A stretch of DNA of 34,060 nucleotides from NCBI GenBank assembly GCA_903895595.1, contig CAITUP010000013.1, positions 1 to 34,060 of the forward strand, read 5' to 3'. A program made the position numbers and the translations under genes. Under the pieces are notes generated by a model. It saw only the letters and a list, made by a program, of their open reading frames with translations. It was not told the DNA's origin and searched no databases. This document shows, piece after piece, positions 26,072-34,060 of this stretch (its first letter is position 1; each line of letters begins with the position of its first letter). The stretch is from an uncultured Acetobacteraceae bacterium (GTDB lineage: Bacteria; Pseudomonadota; Alphaproteobacteria; Acetobacterales; Acetobacteraceae).

Positions 26072-27368
26072 GCCGGCCCTCGAACACCGCCGCCGCGAAC
26101 GCCAGCAGCACGCACGCCGGCGTGGAAATCAGCACGTTGTCCGTCACCGCGTGCGCGGCGAGCGCCAGAAACACCAGCCGCATGATCCGCCGCTCCGCCA
26201 CCGCCAGCGGCAGGGTCCGCAGCCAGATCCAGACCGCGAACATCACGATCAGCAGCACCCGCCCGAGCTGCCCGCCCTCGACCTCGATCCGCAGATATTC
26301 GTTATGCGCCGCCCATGTGTGCAGCAGTCGCGCGATTGGGCTGTCGGGGGGAACGATGACGTTGCCCGCGCCGACACCCCATCCGAACCAGGGGGACCCG
26401 CCGGTCACCGCTTCGAACATCGGCCAGAGATAGTCGCGTCCGCTCAGGTTCGCCGCGTCGGTGCCGAGCAGGGCGAAGACGCGGACGGAGGAAAGATCGC
26501 CCGACACCGCGAGCAGAATCAACGGGGGCACCAGCGCCGCCCCGGCCAACAACAACATCGCCCGCCAACGTCCCGGCACGACAGGTGAGGCAACAAAGGC
26601 CAGCGTCGATCCCGTCACCGCCACCGCGTAAAACAGCGGCGCTCGGGCACCCGTCAGCACCAGAATCAGAAAATTGACAGCGAGGAACCCCAACTCGCGC
26701 GCCCGCCCATGGCGGTATAGCCGAATGAGCGGCGCATAAATCCCGGTCAGACACACGCTCGCCAGGAACGCGGGATGCCCGAGTCCCGCGAGCCGTAAGC
26801 CGCCGCTGTCGATGAACAGCGGGCGCACTCCGGCCGCGGCCAGCACCCCACCGCCCGCCACCGCGACCACCGGGCACCAGCGCACGGCACGCAGCATCGC
26901 GTCGGCCCAACGCTCCGGCACGCGGACGAAGCAGAACGCGAAGGGCGCCACCGATCCGGCGACCGACCGCAGGCTGTCGCCCATGGTCAGCCCGGGATAC
27001 AGCCCATGCGCCAAACCGGCCGCGCCCATCGCGACGAAGGCCCAGGCCGGATTGGCCGGATCGAGCCGCCCGCCCCAGCGCACACCCGCCAGCGCCGCCA
27101 GCCCGATTTCCGCTGCCTTCACCACCGCGATGGTGGTCTGGAACGCGGCCGGGTCCACCAGATCGTTGAGCGTCATCTCCAGCGAGCAGCCGGCGATCAG
27201 CAGCCATCCCACGCAGAACCCGGTGGTATGGCGCAGCGCCAAAAAACCCAGCGCCGCCGCACCCGCGACACCCAGCACAGGCCAAAACAGCGCCGGCGCG
27301 CCGAACGCCACCCCGAACGGGACCGCCAACACCAGAGGAAAACCGAAACCGCGCATGCCCGCGACCAT
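26061..27368 (-). CDS. O-antigen ligase/polymerase-like membrane protein
   Basis: A 435-residue protein with about ten to twelve hydrophobic helices. The periplasmic-loop pattern of the O-antigen ligase family (Wzy_C-type) is visible: LTGARAPLFYAV, SGRDYLWPMFEAV and HNEYLRIEVEGGQLG, the last containing the conserved His-Asn-Glu context. Members transfer or polymerise surface glycans. The ATG at 27368 is used; a TTG at 27377 and ATG at 27356 are alternatives and none has a clear ribosome binding site. No glycosyltransferase cluster accompanies it, so the role in lipopolysaccharide, capsule or protein glycosylation is open. Confidence 0.82.
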   Translation of the reverse strand: MVAGMRGFGFPLVLAVPFGVAFGAPALFWPVLGVAGAAALGFLALRHTTGFCVGWLLIAGCSLEMTLNDLVDPAAFQTTIAVVKAAEIGLAALAGVRWGGRLDPANPAWAFVAMGAAGLAHGLYPGLTMGDSLRSVAGSVAPFAFCFVRVPERWADAMLRAVRWCPVVAVAGGGVLAAAGVRPLFIDSGGLRLAGLGHPAFLASVCLTGIYAPLIRLYRHGRARELGFLAVNFLILVLTGARAPLFYAVAVTGSTLAFVASPVVPGRWRAMLLLAGAALVPPLILLAVSGDLSSVRVFALLGTDAANLSGRDYLWPMFEAVTGGSPWFGWGVGAGNVIVPPDSPIARLLHTWAAHNEYLRIEVEGGQLGRVLLIVMFAVWIWLRTLPLAVAERRIMRLVFLALAAHAVTDNVLISTPACVLLAFAAAVFEGRPSR

Positions 27369-27380
27369 ACGGACCAAAGG

Positions 27381-27395
27381 TTAAGAAACCCTTAA
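27381..27395. promoter_or_regulatory. Candidate CtrA-binding site
   Basis: TTAA-GAAACCC-TTAA followed by C, an exact TTAA-N7-TTAA match to the full CtrA box known from Caulobacter and relatives. It lies 13 bp before the start of the O-antigen-ligase-like gene and 66 bp before the SMP-30-like gene. The match is seen; binding is inference. Confidence 0.45.
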
Positions 27396-27460
27396 CGGCT
27401 TCCGTCTTTTCGCGAATCGGTTACGCTGCCGGCAACCGAACAACCAGAGGAAACCGAACC

Positions 27461-28381
27461 ATGACCGCGCTCCGCACCATCGCCACCGGCTTGCGCTTTC
27501 CGGAAGGCCCGATCGCCATGAAGGACGGCTCCATCGTCCTGGGGGAGATCGAGCGTCAGACCGTCACCCGCGTCAAACCCGATGGCAGCACCGAAGTGAT
27601 CGCCTACACCGGCGGTGGCCCGAACGGGCTGGCGGTCGGGCCGGACGGGGCTTTCTACGTCTGCAACAACGGCGGCTTTTCCTGGCGGCTGGAGATGAAC
27701 CTGATGCGCCCGGCTGGTCCGTCGTCGGACTATACCGGCGGCTGCATCCAGCGGGTCGATCCCGTTACCGGCGCCGTCACCGTCTTGTACGACCATTGCG
27801 GCCCGCATAAGCTGCTGGGGCCGAACGACATCGTGTTCGACGGTCTCGGCGGTTTCTACTTCACCGACCTCGGCAAGGCGCGCGCGCGGGATCGCGACTG
27901 GGGCGGGGTGTATTACGCGCTGGCCGACGGGTCCTCGATCAAGGAAGTCGCGCACCCCATCCTGACGCCGAACGGTATCGGCCTGTCGCCGGACGGCAAG
28001 ACGCTCTACGTCGCGGAAACCGAGACGGCGCGTCTGTGGGCCTGGGATATCGTGTCCCCCGGCGTGCTGACCAAAGCGCCGTTCCCGTCGCCGCATGGCG
28101 GGCGGATTTTGGCCGGTCTGGGCGGGTTCCAGCGGTTCGACAGTCTGGCGGTGGATGCCGAGGGCAATATCTGCGTGGCGACGCTGGTGAACGGGTCGGT
28201 CAGCGTGATCTCGCCCAAGGGCGGGCTGATCCGGCAGGTGCCGATGCCCGACATGTTCTGCACCAATATCTGCTTCGGCGGACCGGATATGAAGACGGCC
28301 TACATGACGCTGTCGGGGACGGGGCAGTTGGTGGCGATGGATTGGCCGGAGGCGGGGTTACGTTTGGAGCATGAGGGGTAA
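27461..28381 (+). CDS. SMP-30/gluconolactonase family beta-propeller protein
   Basis: A 306-residue protein of the SMP-30/gluconolaconase/LRE family. The likely metal ligands are Glu in RFPEGP near residue 16, Asn in LTPNGIGLSPDG and Asp in RFDSLAVDAEG; GPNDIVFDGLGG is also characteristic. Such enzymes hydrolyse sugar or other lactones; the substrate is unknown. AGAGGAAACC lies before the ATG at 27461. No signal peptide, so probably cytoplasmic. It is divergent from the O-antigen-ligase-like gene. Confidence 0.88.
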   Translation: MTALRTIATGLRFPEGPIAMKDGSIVLGEIERQTVTRVKPDGSTEVIAYTGGGPNGLAVGPDGAFYVCNNGGFSWRLEMNLMRPAGPSSDYTGGCIQRVDPVTGAVTVLYDHCGPHKLLGPNDIVFDGLGGFYFTDLGKARARDRDWGGVYYALADGSSIKEVAHPILTPNGIGLSPDGKTLYVAETETARLWAWDIVSPGVLTKAPFPSPHGGRILAGLGGFQRFDSLAVDAEGNICVATLVNGSVSVISPKGGLIRQVPMPDMFCTNICFGGPDMKTAYMTLSGTGQLVAMDWPEAGLRLEHEG

Positions 28382-28434
28382 TTCGGGATAACGGGCGCAC
28401 AACCGCCAAGAACGGCGTACTCGGAGGTGGCTGC

Positions 28435-29076
28435 GTGCTGAACCCCAATCTGAAAATATACCTTGCCGTCCTCGCGGCGTTATTCGCGGTCGTTGTGCTG
28501 TTCGCCGACAGGAACATCGCACAAGGTACCGGGTTGATCGTCGCGACATTGGCCGCCGGTGCGGGGTGGCTGATACGGGATGTCATCGACGGTCAGCGAA
28601 CCCTGATAACCATGTGTCAAGCATACGCGGCGTTGGTCGAGGCGCATTTCGAGGAGGTGAGCGCCTGTTTTTCGGATGAAGAATTGGCTCGCCACCTTCA
28701 GCTTGCCATCGCCATTGCCAATGGCGATGAGCCGGAAACCGTCTCACTGAAAGGCGTGGACCCGTTTTCATTATTACCTGACGTGAGGGGTAACCTGCAT
28801 CTTCTCTCCCCCGAGACAGTCCGTTACCTTTGGAAGTGGCAAGCCCGTGGACGCGACATGTTCGCGATTTACGATTTGCTGGGTACCATGGCATTATCTG
28901 CCGTCGGCCACGTCAGATTGGAAGCCCATTTCAGTTGGATCAAACAATACCGTGACGAGTATAGGGACATCGGCTACACAGCCTTACGATACTTGGCGAA
29001 GGATGCGCCCAATTTGAAGATCAATTTCTGTAAACACGAGCAGGCGGGAGCTAAACTAGTCTCCACCGACATGTAG
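28435..29076 (+). CDS. Membrane-anchored protein of unknown function
   Basis: A 213-residue protein not recognised as any family. GTG start with GGAGGTGG just upstream, which is a strong initiation signal. Two hydrophobic helices lie at the N-terminus (about residues 8-24 and 31-47), followed by a soluble helical part with many charged and aromatic residues (FSDEELARHL, YLWKWQARGRDMFAIYDLL) and no metal or nucleotide motif. It resembles the topology of small sensors or effectors with a cytoplasmic domain. Its base composition is visibly less GC-rich than its neighbours, a hint of acquisition. It lies 53 bp after the SMP-30-like gene. Confidence 0.7.
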   Translation: MLNPNLKIYLAVLAALFAVVVLFADRNIAQGTGLIVATLAAGAGWLIRDVIDGQRTLITMCQAYAALVEAHFEEVSACFSDEELARHLQLAIAIANGDEPETVSLKGVDPFSLLPDVRGNLHLLSPETVRYLWKWQARGRDMFAIYDLLGTMALSAVGHVRLEAHFSWIKQYRDEYRDIGYTALRYLAKDAPNLKINFCKHEQAGAKLVSTDM

Positions 29077-29270
29077 CCGTTTGTCGCTTTCGGGTAACTC
29101 GTCCGTACTCTTGCCAGGATTCGATCAAGAGCCACTGTCATCCGCTACTGTCAACGGAGCGAGGGCCACAGGAAACTATGGCTTGGGTATGATCACGGTT
29201 TTCTCTCCTTCACGCATACCATCGGTATAACCCGCTCCCCCTCCGAAAGCAAGAAACGGCCGTCGCTAAA

Positions 29271-29285
29271 CATGGGTATCCCATG
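29271..29285. other. Perfect inverted repeat downstream of the solute-binding protein gene
   Basis: CATGGG-TAT-CCCATG, 6-bp arms around 3 nt, between the orphan membrane gene and the 3' end of the solute-binding protein gene. On the minus strand it is followed by TTT only, so it is a poor terminator; an operator or chance are possible. The remainder of 29077-29327 shows nothing recognisable. Confidence 0.3.
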
Positions 29286-29327
29286 CGTAGCAACGGCAGA
29301 AAAGGCGCCGCGAAGCGTCCCAGCCAA

Positions 29328-30056
29328 TCAGCCCGGAGGCGCGACCGTCAAACGCCCCTCGACGCCATGCTTCTTGATGAAGCCGCCGACCAGACCGGAC
29401 GCCTTCGCCTCTTCCACGAACGCCGCCAGCCAAACCGCCGCTTCGGCGTTGGCCTTGCTGGTCCCGATCGCCTGCTGCACGGCGGCAAATTGCCCGTCCA
29501 GAATGCGCGAGCCCGGCAGCTTGGTGACATCGGTCAGCAGCGCGGGGCGCAGGCTGGCCAGCGCATCCATCTTTCGATCGACGAACTGCTGGAACGCCGC
29601 CGGCCCGCCATCGGCGCGTATCAGTTCCGCCTGATGGATATTGCGCGCCAGCCACAGCTCGTACGCGCTGCCCTTGGAGACGGAGATGCGATTGCCCGGC
29701 TTGTCCACGTCCGCGATGGACTGGATCGCCGATCCGGCGGGCACGAGATACGTGGCCTCGATTTCCGCATACGCCGCGGTGAAGGAAATCTTCTGGGCGC
29801 GCTGCGGTTCGGCGCCGATATTGCCGATATCCCACGTATCCGTCCCCGCCGCGTCCGCCAGTTCGCTCGGCTTGGCATAGGGCACGAAGCTCACCGGCAC
29901 GCCCAGGCGTGCGGCGATGGCGCGCGCCATGTCCGGCGAAACGCCGTCCGGATCGCCGTTCGGGGCCTTGCCGGTCACGAGCAGGAAATTGCCCATGTTG
30001 ATGGCGGCGCGCAGCACGCCATGCGGCGCGAGCTGAGATTTCACGATGTCGGACAT
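29328..30056 (-). CDS. Family 3 solute-binding-type protein without signal peptide
   Basis: A 242-residue protein with the periplasmic-binding-protein type II fold of amino-acid ABC transporters: LRAAINMGNFLLVTG, GVSPDMARAIAARLGVPVSFVPY, WDIGNIGAEPQRAQKISFTAAYAEIEATYLV and ISVSKGSAYELWL. No signal peptide or lipobox is present: the protein begins MSDIVKSQLAPHGVLRAA, directly with the domain. It is therefore expected in the cytoplasm or exported by an unseen route. No permease or ATPase gene adjoins it. Ligand unknown. It is divergent from the large DUF4347-Hint gene. Confidence 0.85.
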   Translation of the reverse strand: MSDIVKSQLAPHGVLRAAINMGNFLLVTGKAPNGDPDGVSPDMARAIAARLGVPVSFVPYAKPSELADAAGTDTWDIGNIGAEPQRAQKISFTAAYAEIEATYLVPAGSAIQSIADVDKPGNRISVSKGSAYELWLARNIHQAELIRADGGPAAFQQFVDRKMDALASLRPALLTDVTKLPGSRILDGQFAAVQQAIGTSKANAEAAVWLAAFVEEAKASGLVGGFIKKHGVEGRLTVAPPG

Positions 30057-30302
30057 GGCGGACGTTCCCGTTGGAGGTTAGGTGGCCAGTCTATTTGGAA
30101 GGACCCCTCCCCGGCAAGCCAGGAGCTGCCGACCCACGCACAACCGTTGCGTGTGTAACCGAATTTATTTTCTGCGCTGGATAAACGGCTAAAAATTTGC
30201 AATTGTTACCATGGGTTTTCCGGGATCGCGTATCACATGGGCCAACGCGCCCTGACCGATAGCTCAGACGTGCAACGCCGGCGAACGGAGACGAATAAAC
30301 CC
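30057..30302. promoter_or_regulatory. Divergent intergenic region upstream of the Hint-protein gene
   Basis: A 246-bp gap between divergent genes. An AT-rich stretch at about 30155-30215 (GAATTTATTTTCTG, GGCTAAAAATTTGCAATTG) is the likely promoter area. No specific operator was recognised. Confidence 0.35.
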
Positions 30303-30524
30303 ATGAGCGACCAGAGCAGCGAACGCCGGATCGGCCAAACCTATCTGAACACCATGGCCGGAGACATCGGGCTGGATACATCCGACAGCAGGGCTTCATG
30401 GTGGTCGCCGATGCCCCCACCGGCATTCTGGCCGGCAACCCGGCGATTGCCCCGCGGTCTTCCAACGAAATCGTGTTTATCGACGGCGCTGTTTCAAACG
30501 CGCAGCTTCTCGCCGCCGGGGTGA
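30303..30524 (+). other. Upstream ORF in another frame, possible frameshifted N-terminus
   Basis: An ATG at 30303 with GGAG 11 nt upstream opens a 73-codon ORF. Its first 30 residues (MSDQSSERRIGQTYLNTMAG and on to GLDTSDS) have protein-like composition, whereas the part overlapping the large gene is Pro/Arg-rich shadow. A -1 shift near 30390 would fuse it to the DUF4347-Hint frame. It may be the true N-terminus broken by an indel, a leader peptide, or chance. Confidence 0.3.
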
Positions 30525-33500
30525 AACCCGGCGTGGAGGCGGTGATTCTCGATCCAGGCCAAGACGGCGTGCGGCAAATCGCGGCGTATCTGACCAGTCA
30601 CGGAACCCAGGATCTCGCGGCCATCGGCATCGTGTCGCATGGCGCCGATGGGGTGCTGTTTCTCGGTTCGGCGGTGCTCGATTCCAGCACGATGAACCAA
30701 TATGGCAGCGAGCTGACCCAGATCGGCGCGGCACTGCAATCCGGCGGCGGATTGCTGCTCTATGGCTGCGATGTCGCCCAGGATGCCGCCGGGGTCGCGT
30801 TCATCGACCAGCTATCCGCCGCGACCGGTGGCGCCAGCATCGCCGCCGCGTCGCATCTGGTGGGGGCCGCCAGCCAGGGCGGCAGCTTCGCGCTGGACGT
30901 CAACGTCGGGCAGGTCGCCGCACCCTCACCGTTCACCGCCGCGGCGCAGGCCAACTTCGCCGGCGTGCTGCCGACCGCGATCAACCAACTCTATTTCGCC
31001 GTCAGCAACATTACGCCGACAAACACGGTCAATCGTGTCAACCGAATTGGGGTCAGCGGCGCGACGACCATTGGGACCGCGACCGATCTGATCGACGGCA
31101 GCCAAGCCACTTTCGGCAACGGCACCACTGTCATTTCGCTCCCCGGGGTCGCCGTGGATCCGGCCCTCGGGAAGTTCTTTTTTACCGACACCAACTCCAA
31201 CGCCACCTTCAACAAAATTTACACAGGCAACCTGGCCAGTCCGGGTACGGTGACCGCGATTGTCAGCACGCCCACCAACACCACGCAGCTACAGGGTCTC
31301 GCGATCGACCAACCGAACGGCAATCTCTATTACGCGCTGAACAACTCATCCAGCGCCGGCATCGGCATCTACATGGTGCCGGAAATCGGCGGTACGGCTA
31401 CCCAGGTCGTCGGCGGGTTCACCGTCGCCTCGCACTTGCTGTTTCAGATCGCCCTCGATGTTCCCGACAATCTGGTCTTCTTCGCCGATAGCCCAGGCAT
31501 CAGCGCGGTCAGTACCTTATGGGCCGGCAATCTGATCAGCCATACCGAAACCGCCCTCGCCACATCGGCGAAAGGCGCCCGGTTGGAAGGCGTCGCATAC
31601 AACAACGGCACGATCTATTGGTCCACCTTTAACGGGTCGACCATCGCCAACAACAACATATACAGTGCGCCCGTCAGCATCAGCGGATCGGGCTCCCTGA
31701 CGACAGCCTCGCTCGGCACGACATCCACATTGTATGCTGGCGCCGCCACCGGCAATGGGACCATCGCCAACACCCCGATCTCGCTGGCGGTCGATCCGTC
31801 GAGCGGGATTTTATATTCCGGCAGCAATATCGTAACCGCCGGAACCTATCAGGCGATCGTCAATGCCGGCACCGTCACCGGCGGGTCGTCGATGACGACG
31901 ATCTTCTCCTCCCCATTTGCGGGAACGGCGGCCTCGGGTGCTCCTCTGCTGGCGTTGACCCTTGAAACGACCCCGACCGTCACGGCCAGCGGCACCGCGA
32001 GCTACGTCATCGGCGGTGCCGCCGTCGCGGCCGATGCGACCGCTTCGGTCTCGAACCCCTCCGGCTTCAACCTCGCCAGCGCGACGGTCGCGATCACCGG
32101 GGGCACCTTTGTCGGAGACGGCGACACGCTGACGGCGACCGTAACCGGGACAAGCATCACCGCCAGTTTTTCCGGCGAAACACTGACGCTCAACGGCAAC
32201 GATACGCTGTCGCATTACCAGCAGGTGCTGGACTCCGTTCGGTTCAGCTCCACCGCCACCGATCCCAAGAACGGTGGCGCGAACCCGAACCGTACGGTCA
32301 GCTGGACCGTCAGCGACGGCGTCATTACCAGTTCCACACCGACAAGCCTGATCGACCTTCGCGTCACGCCGACCATCGCGGTGTCCGGCACCATTGCGTA
32401 CGGCAACAGCGCCGGGCCGGTCGCCTTGGACCCCGCGGCGACCATCGTCGCGCCGGACAGCGGCGGCGTGCTGAGCAGCGCCACCATCGCGGTCACCGGC
32501 GGCGCCTTCCCCAGCGACGGCGATGTGCTGGCGGCCACCACCGCCGGCACCTCCATCGTCGCCAATTACGACAGCGCCACCGGCACCCTGACACTGACCG
32601 GATCGGATACGATCACGCATTATCAGGCCGTGCTGCGCTCGGCGACGATCGATACCAGCGGCGTCGATCCCACCAATGGCGGGGCGAACCCCAACCGTAC
32701 GCAGTCCTGGGTGGTCAACGACGGCGTTGCCGCCAGCAGCGCCGCGACGACGACAGCCAATGGCACGCTGTGTTTCTGCGCCGGCACACTGATCCTGACA
32801 CCGTCCGGCGAAGTGCCGGTCGAGCACCTGAGCGTCGGCGACAAGGTTATCACCGCGTTCGGCGCCACCCGCACGATCCAGTGGCTGGGAACCGGCAAGG
32901 TCCTCGCCACCCGTGGCCGGCGCAATGAGGCAACGCCCATCATCGTCCGCAAAGCCGCGTTCGGCGACAATATCCCGCACAAGGATCTGCGGGTGACCAA
33001 GGGCCACGCCTTTCAATTCGGCGATGTCCTGATACCGGCCGAATATCTGGTCAACCATCGCTCCATCCTGTGGGACGACCATGCGCAGGAAGTGCATCTG
33101 TTTCATATCGAGCTGATCAGCCACGATGTGCTGGTCGCGAACGGCGCACCGGCGGAAAGCTACCGCGACGACGGCAACCGCTGGTTGTTCCAAAATGCCA
33201 ACAGCGGATGGGATCAGCCGCCGAAACCGCCTTGCGCCCCGGTCCTGACCGGCGGCCCGATCGTGGATGCGGTCTGGCGGCAACTGCTCGCGCGCTCCGG
33301 CCCGCGGACCGGTTTTCCAATGACCGACAATCCCGATATTCATATTCTCCTGGACGGACAGCGGATCGACGCGGCGACGCGGATCGACGACGTGCTGATG
33401 TTCCAGCTTCCATCGGGCCGCGGCGACATCCGTCTGGCGTCGCGCTCGGCCGCGCCGCAGGAGCTTGGAATGGCGCGCGACCCGCGCTGTCTGGGCGTGG

Positions 33501-33736
33501 CGGTATCGCTTCTGGTCGCGATGCAAAATCACCGGATGACGGCGATGGAGGCAGCCGACGACCGGCTGGCCAACGGCTTCCACGACTACGAACCGGACAA
33601 TTGTTTCCGTTGGACGGACGGTCACGCGTCTATCCCGCTTAGCCTGTTCGCGGCATTCGCCGGCCCGGTGAAGCTGTTGGTGACCATCGCCAGCACAGCG
33701 CACTACATCGACGACAGCCCCGCCGCCGCCGCCTGA
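30398..33736 (+). CDS. DUF4347 - beta-propeller - cadherin-like - Hint domain protein
   Basis: A 1112-residue multidomain surface-type protein. Residues about 20-185 match DUF4347 (NEIVFIDGAV, IGIVSHGADGVLFLGS, LLLYGCDVAQ, SHLVGAASQGG). About 195-520 forms a YWTD/NHL-like beta-propeller (PGVAVDPALGKFFFTD, GLAIDQPNGNLYYAL). Two cadherin-like repeats follow at 525-656 and 657-788, each with GGANPNRTxSWxVxDG. The rest is a Hint domain (792-1112) beginning CFCAGTLILTPSGEVPVEHL, with C792 as likely nucleophile, VTKGHAF (H870) and SHDVLVANGAPAESY, the form common in Acetobacteraceae. Hint domains self-cleave at the Cys; release or linkage of the N-terminal part is inference. Start ATG at 30398 has AGGG 7 nt upstream; no signal peptide. 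Confidence 0.85.
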   Translation: MVVADAPTGILAGNPAIAPRSSNEIVFIDGAVSNAQLLAAGVKPGVEAVILDPGQDGVRQIAAYLTSHGTQDLAAIGIVSHGADGVLFLGSAVLDSSTMNQYGSELTQIGAALQSGGGLLLYGCDVAQDAAGVAFIDQLSAATGGASIAAASHLVGAASQGGSFALDVNVGQVAAPSPFTAAAQANFAGVLPTAINQLYFAVSNITPTNTVNRVNRIGVSGATTIGTATDLIDGSQATFGNGTTVISLPGVAVDPALGKFFFTDTNSNATFNKIYTGNLASPGTVTAIVSTPTNTTQLQGLAIDQPNGNLYYALNNSSSAGIGIYMVPEIGGTATQVVGGFTVASHLLFQIALDVPDNLVFFADSPGISAVSTLWAGNLISHTETALATSAKGARLEGVAYNNGTIYWSTFNGSTIANNNIYSAPVSISGSGSLTTASLGTTSTLYAGAATGNGTIANTPISLAVDPSSGILYSGSNIVTAGTYQAIVNAGTVTGGSSMTTIFSSPFAGTAASGAPLLALTLETTPTVTASGTASYVIGGAAVAADATASVSNPSGFNLASATVAITGGTFVGDGDTLTATVTGTSITASFSGETLTLNGNDTLSHYQQVLDSVRFSSTATDPKNGGANPNRTVSWTVSDGVITSSTPTSLIDLRVTPTIAVSGTIAYGNSAGPVALDPAATIVAPDSGGVLSSATIAVTGGAFPSDGDVLAATTAGTSIVANYDSATGTLTLTGSDTITHYQAVLRSATIDTSGVDPTNGGANPNRTQSWVVNDGVAASSAATTTANGTLCFCAGTLILTPSGEVPVEHLSVGDKVITAFGATRTIQWLGTGKVLATRGRRNEATPIIVRKAAFGDNIPHKDLRVTKGHAFQFGDVLIPAEYLVNHRSILWDDHAQEVHLFHIELISHDVLVANGAPAESYRDDGNRWLFQNANSGWDQPPKPPCAPVLTGGPIVDAVWRQLLARSGPRTGFPMTDNPDIHILLDGQRIDAATRIDDVLMFQLPSGRGDIRLASRSAAPQELGMARDPRCLGVAVSLLVAMQNHRMTAMEAADDRLANGFHDYEPDNCFRWTDGHASIPLSLFAAFAGPVKLLVTIASTAHYIDDSPAAAA

Positions 33737-33746
33737 CCCGCACAGG

Positions 33747-33914
33747 GCTATCGCATATGACCGTTGGCGCCCACGCTCGTCATGGTCGGGCGTGACCCGA
33801 CCATCTCCCGCGATTTTACGCACCATTGAAAAGGCCGGGTTTTTCGGACGGTGCCCAATTGGCGAGAGATGGTCGGGTCAGGCCCGACCATGACGGAAAA
33901 TGTCGGAAAACCGC
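33747..33914 (+). repeat. Long form of the palindromic repeat, unit 1 (168 bp)
   Basis: Begins GCTATCGCATATGACC and holds two palindromes with arms ATGGTCGGG and CCCGACCAT at 33782-33804 (centre CGTGA) and 33869-33891 (centre TCAGG), separated by a spacer containing ACCATTGAAAAGG. It lies 10 bp after the stop of the Hint-protein gene and could fold in RNA and act as a transcription end, but there is no T-run. The same family occurs at 18191-18282. Confidence 0.9.
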
Positions 33915-34060
33915 GCTATCGCATATGACCTTTGGCGCCCCTGCACGACATGGTCGGGCGTGACCCGACCATCTCCTGCTATTTACGCACCATTGAAAAG
34001 GCAGGTTTTTTCGAACTGTGCCCCATGGGCCTGAGATGGTCGGGTCAGGCCCGACCATGA
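33915..34060 (+). repeat. Long form of the palindromic repeat, unit 2 (cut by window edge)
   Basis: A second tandem unit, 168 bp after the first, with palindromes at 33950-33972 and 34036-34058 and the same 9-bp arms and centres. The spacer is diverged from unit 1 while the palindromes are identical, as expected if the stems are what is conserved. More units may follow outside the window. No gene is seen from 33737 to 34060. Confidence 0.9.

Noticed and set aside
31811-33826. 671-codon open frame antisense to the Hint protein gene
   Set aside because: Low-complexity Arg/Asp/Gly-rich shadow frame opposite a well-supported multidomain gene.
33747-34060. CRISPR array
   Set aside because: The units are 168 bp with internal palindromes and similar spacers, not short repeats with unique spacers.

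Overview
The window looks like chromosomal DNA of a high-GC alphaproteobacterium, most likely Acetobacteraceae/Rhodospirillales. The grounds are overall codon use, the ClpS-ClpA pair, a phasin, map-radC, a Hint-domain surface protein of a type common in that family, and extragenic palindromes with GGTCGGG arms. The taxonomy is inference; no rRNA or tRNA gene was seen.

Layout. (1) 1-6240, minus strand: a high-affinity potassium uptake operon, 27-aa peptide - kdpF - kdpA - kdpB - kdpC - kdpD, with kdpD cut by the window edge. (2) 6240-9587: map-radC on the minus strand, divergent from an M19 dipeptidase translationally coupled to rpiA. (3) 9574-14593: a D,D-carboxypeptidase on the minus strand, then a phasin with terminator, then clpS-clpA with terminator. 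(4) 14594-18107: three tandem phage-tail-collar (microcystin-dependent protein type) genes, the first broken by one in-frame TGA, followed by an inverted DUF6916-like gene, a GNAT acetyltransferase and an SDR oxidoreductase. No other phage genes are present. (5) 18108-18640: non-coding stretch with a 92-bp palindromic element and a small gene relic. (6) 18641-21433: ppk2 divergent from ppx-rlmE, covering polyphosphate use and breakdown plus rRNA methylation. (7) 21511-23396: a secreted YVTN beta-propeller protein coupled to a sterol-desaturase-family membrane hydroxylase. (8) 23747-29076: a repeat protein with five Trp-rich/DxNxDG modules, an O-antigen-ligase-like membrane protein, an SMP-30/gluconolactonase-like protein and an orphan membrane protein. 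(9) 29328-33736: a solute-binding protein without a signal peptide, divergent from a 1112-aa DUF4347 - beta-propeller - cadherin-like repeat - Hint protein. (10) 33747-34060: two tandem 168-bp units of the same palindromic repeat family found at 18.2 kb.

Housekeeping genes (kdp, map, radC, rpiA, clpS/clpA, rlmE) alternate with envelope or surface modules. The strongest leads are the stand-alone collar/DUF6916/GNAT module, with a Gly-to-TGA change in its first gene, and the palindromic repeat family, whose short form can be derived from the long form by an 87-bp deletion between repeated arms. Candidate CtrA-type TTAA-N7-TTAA sites lie upstream of two envelope genes.
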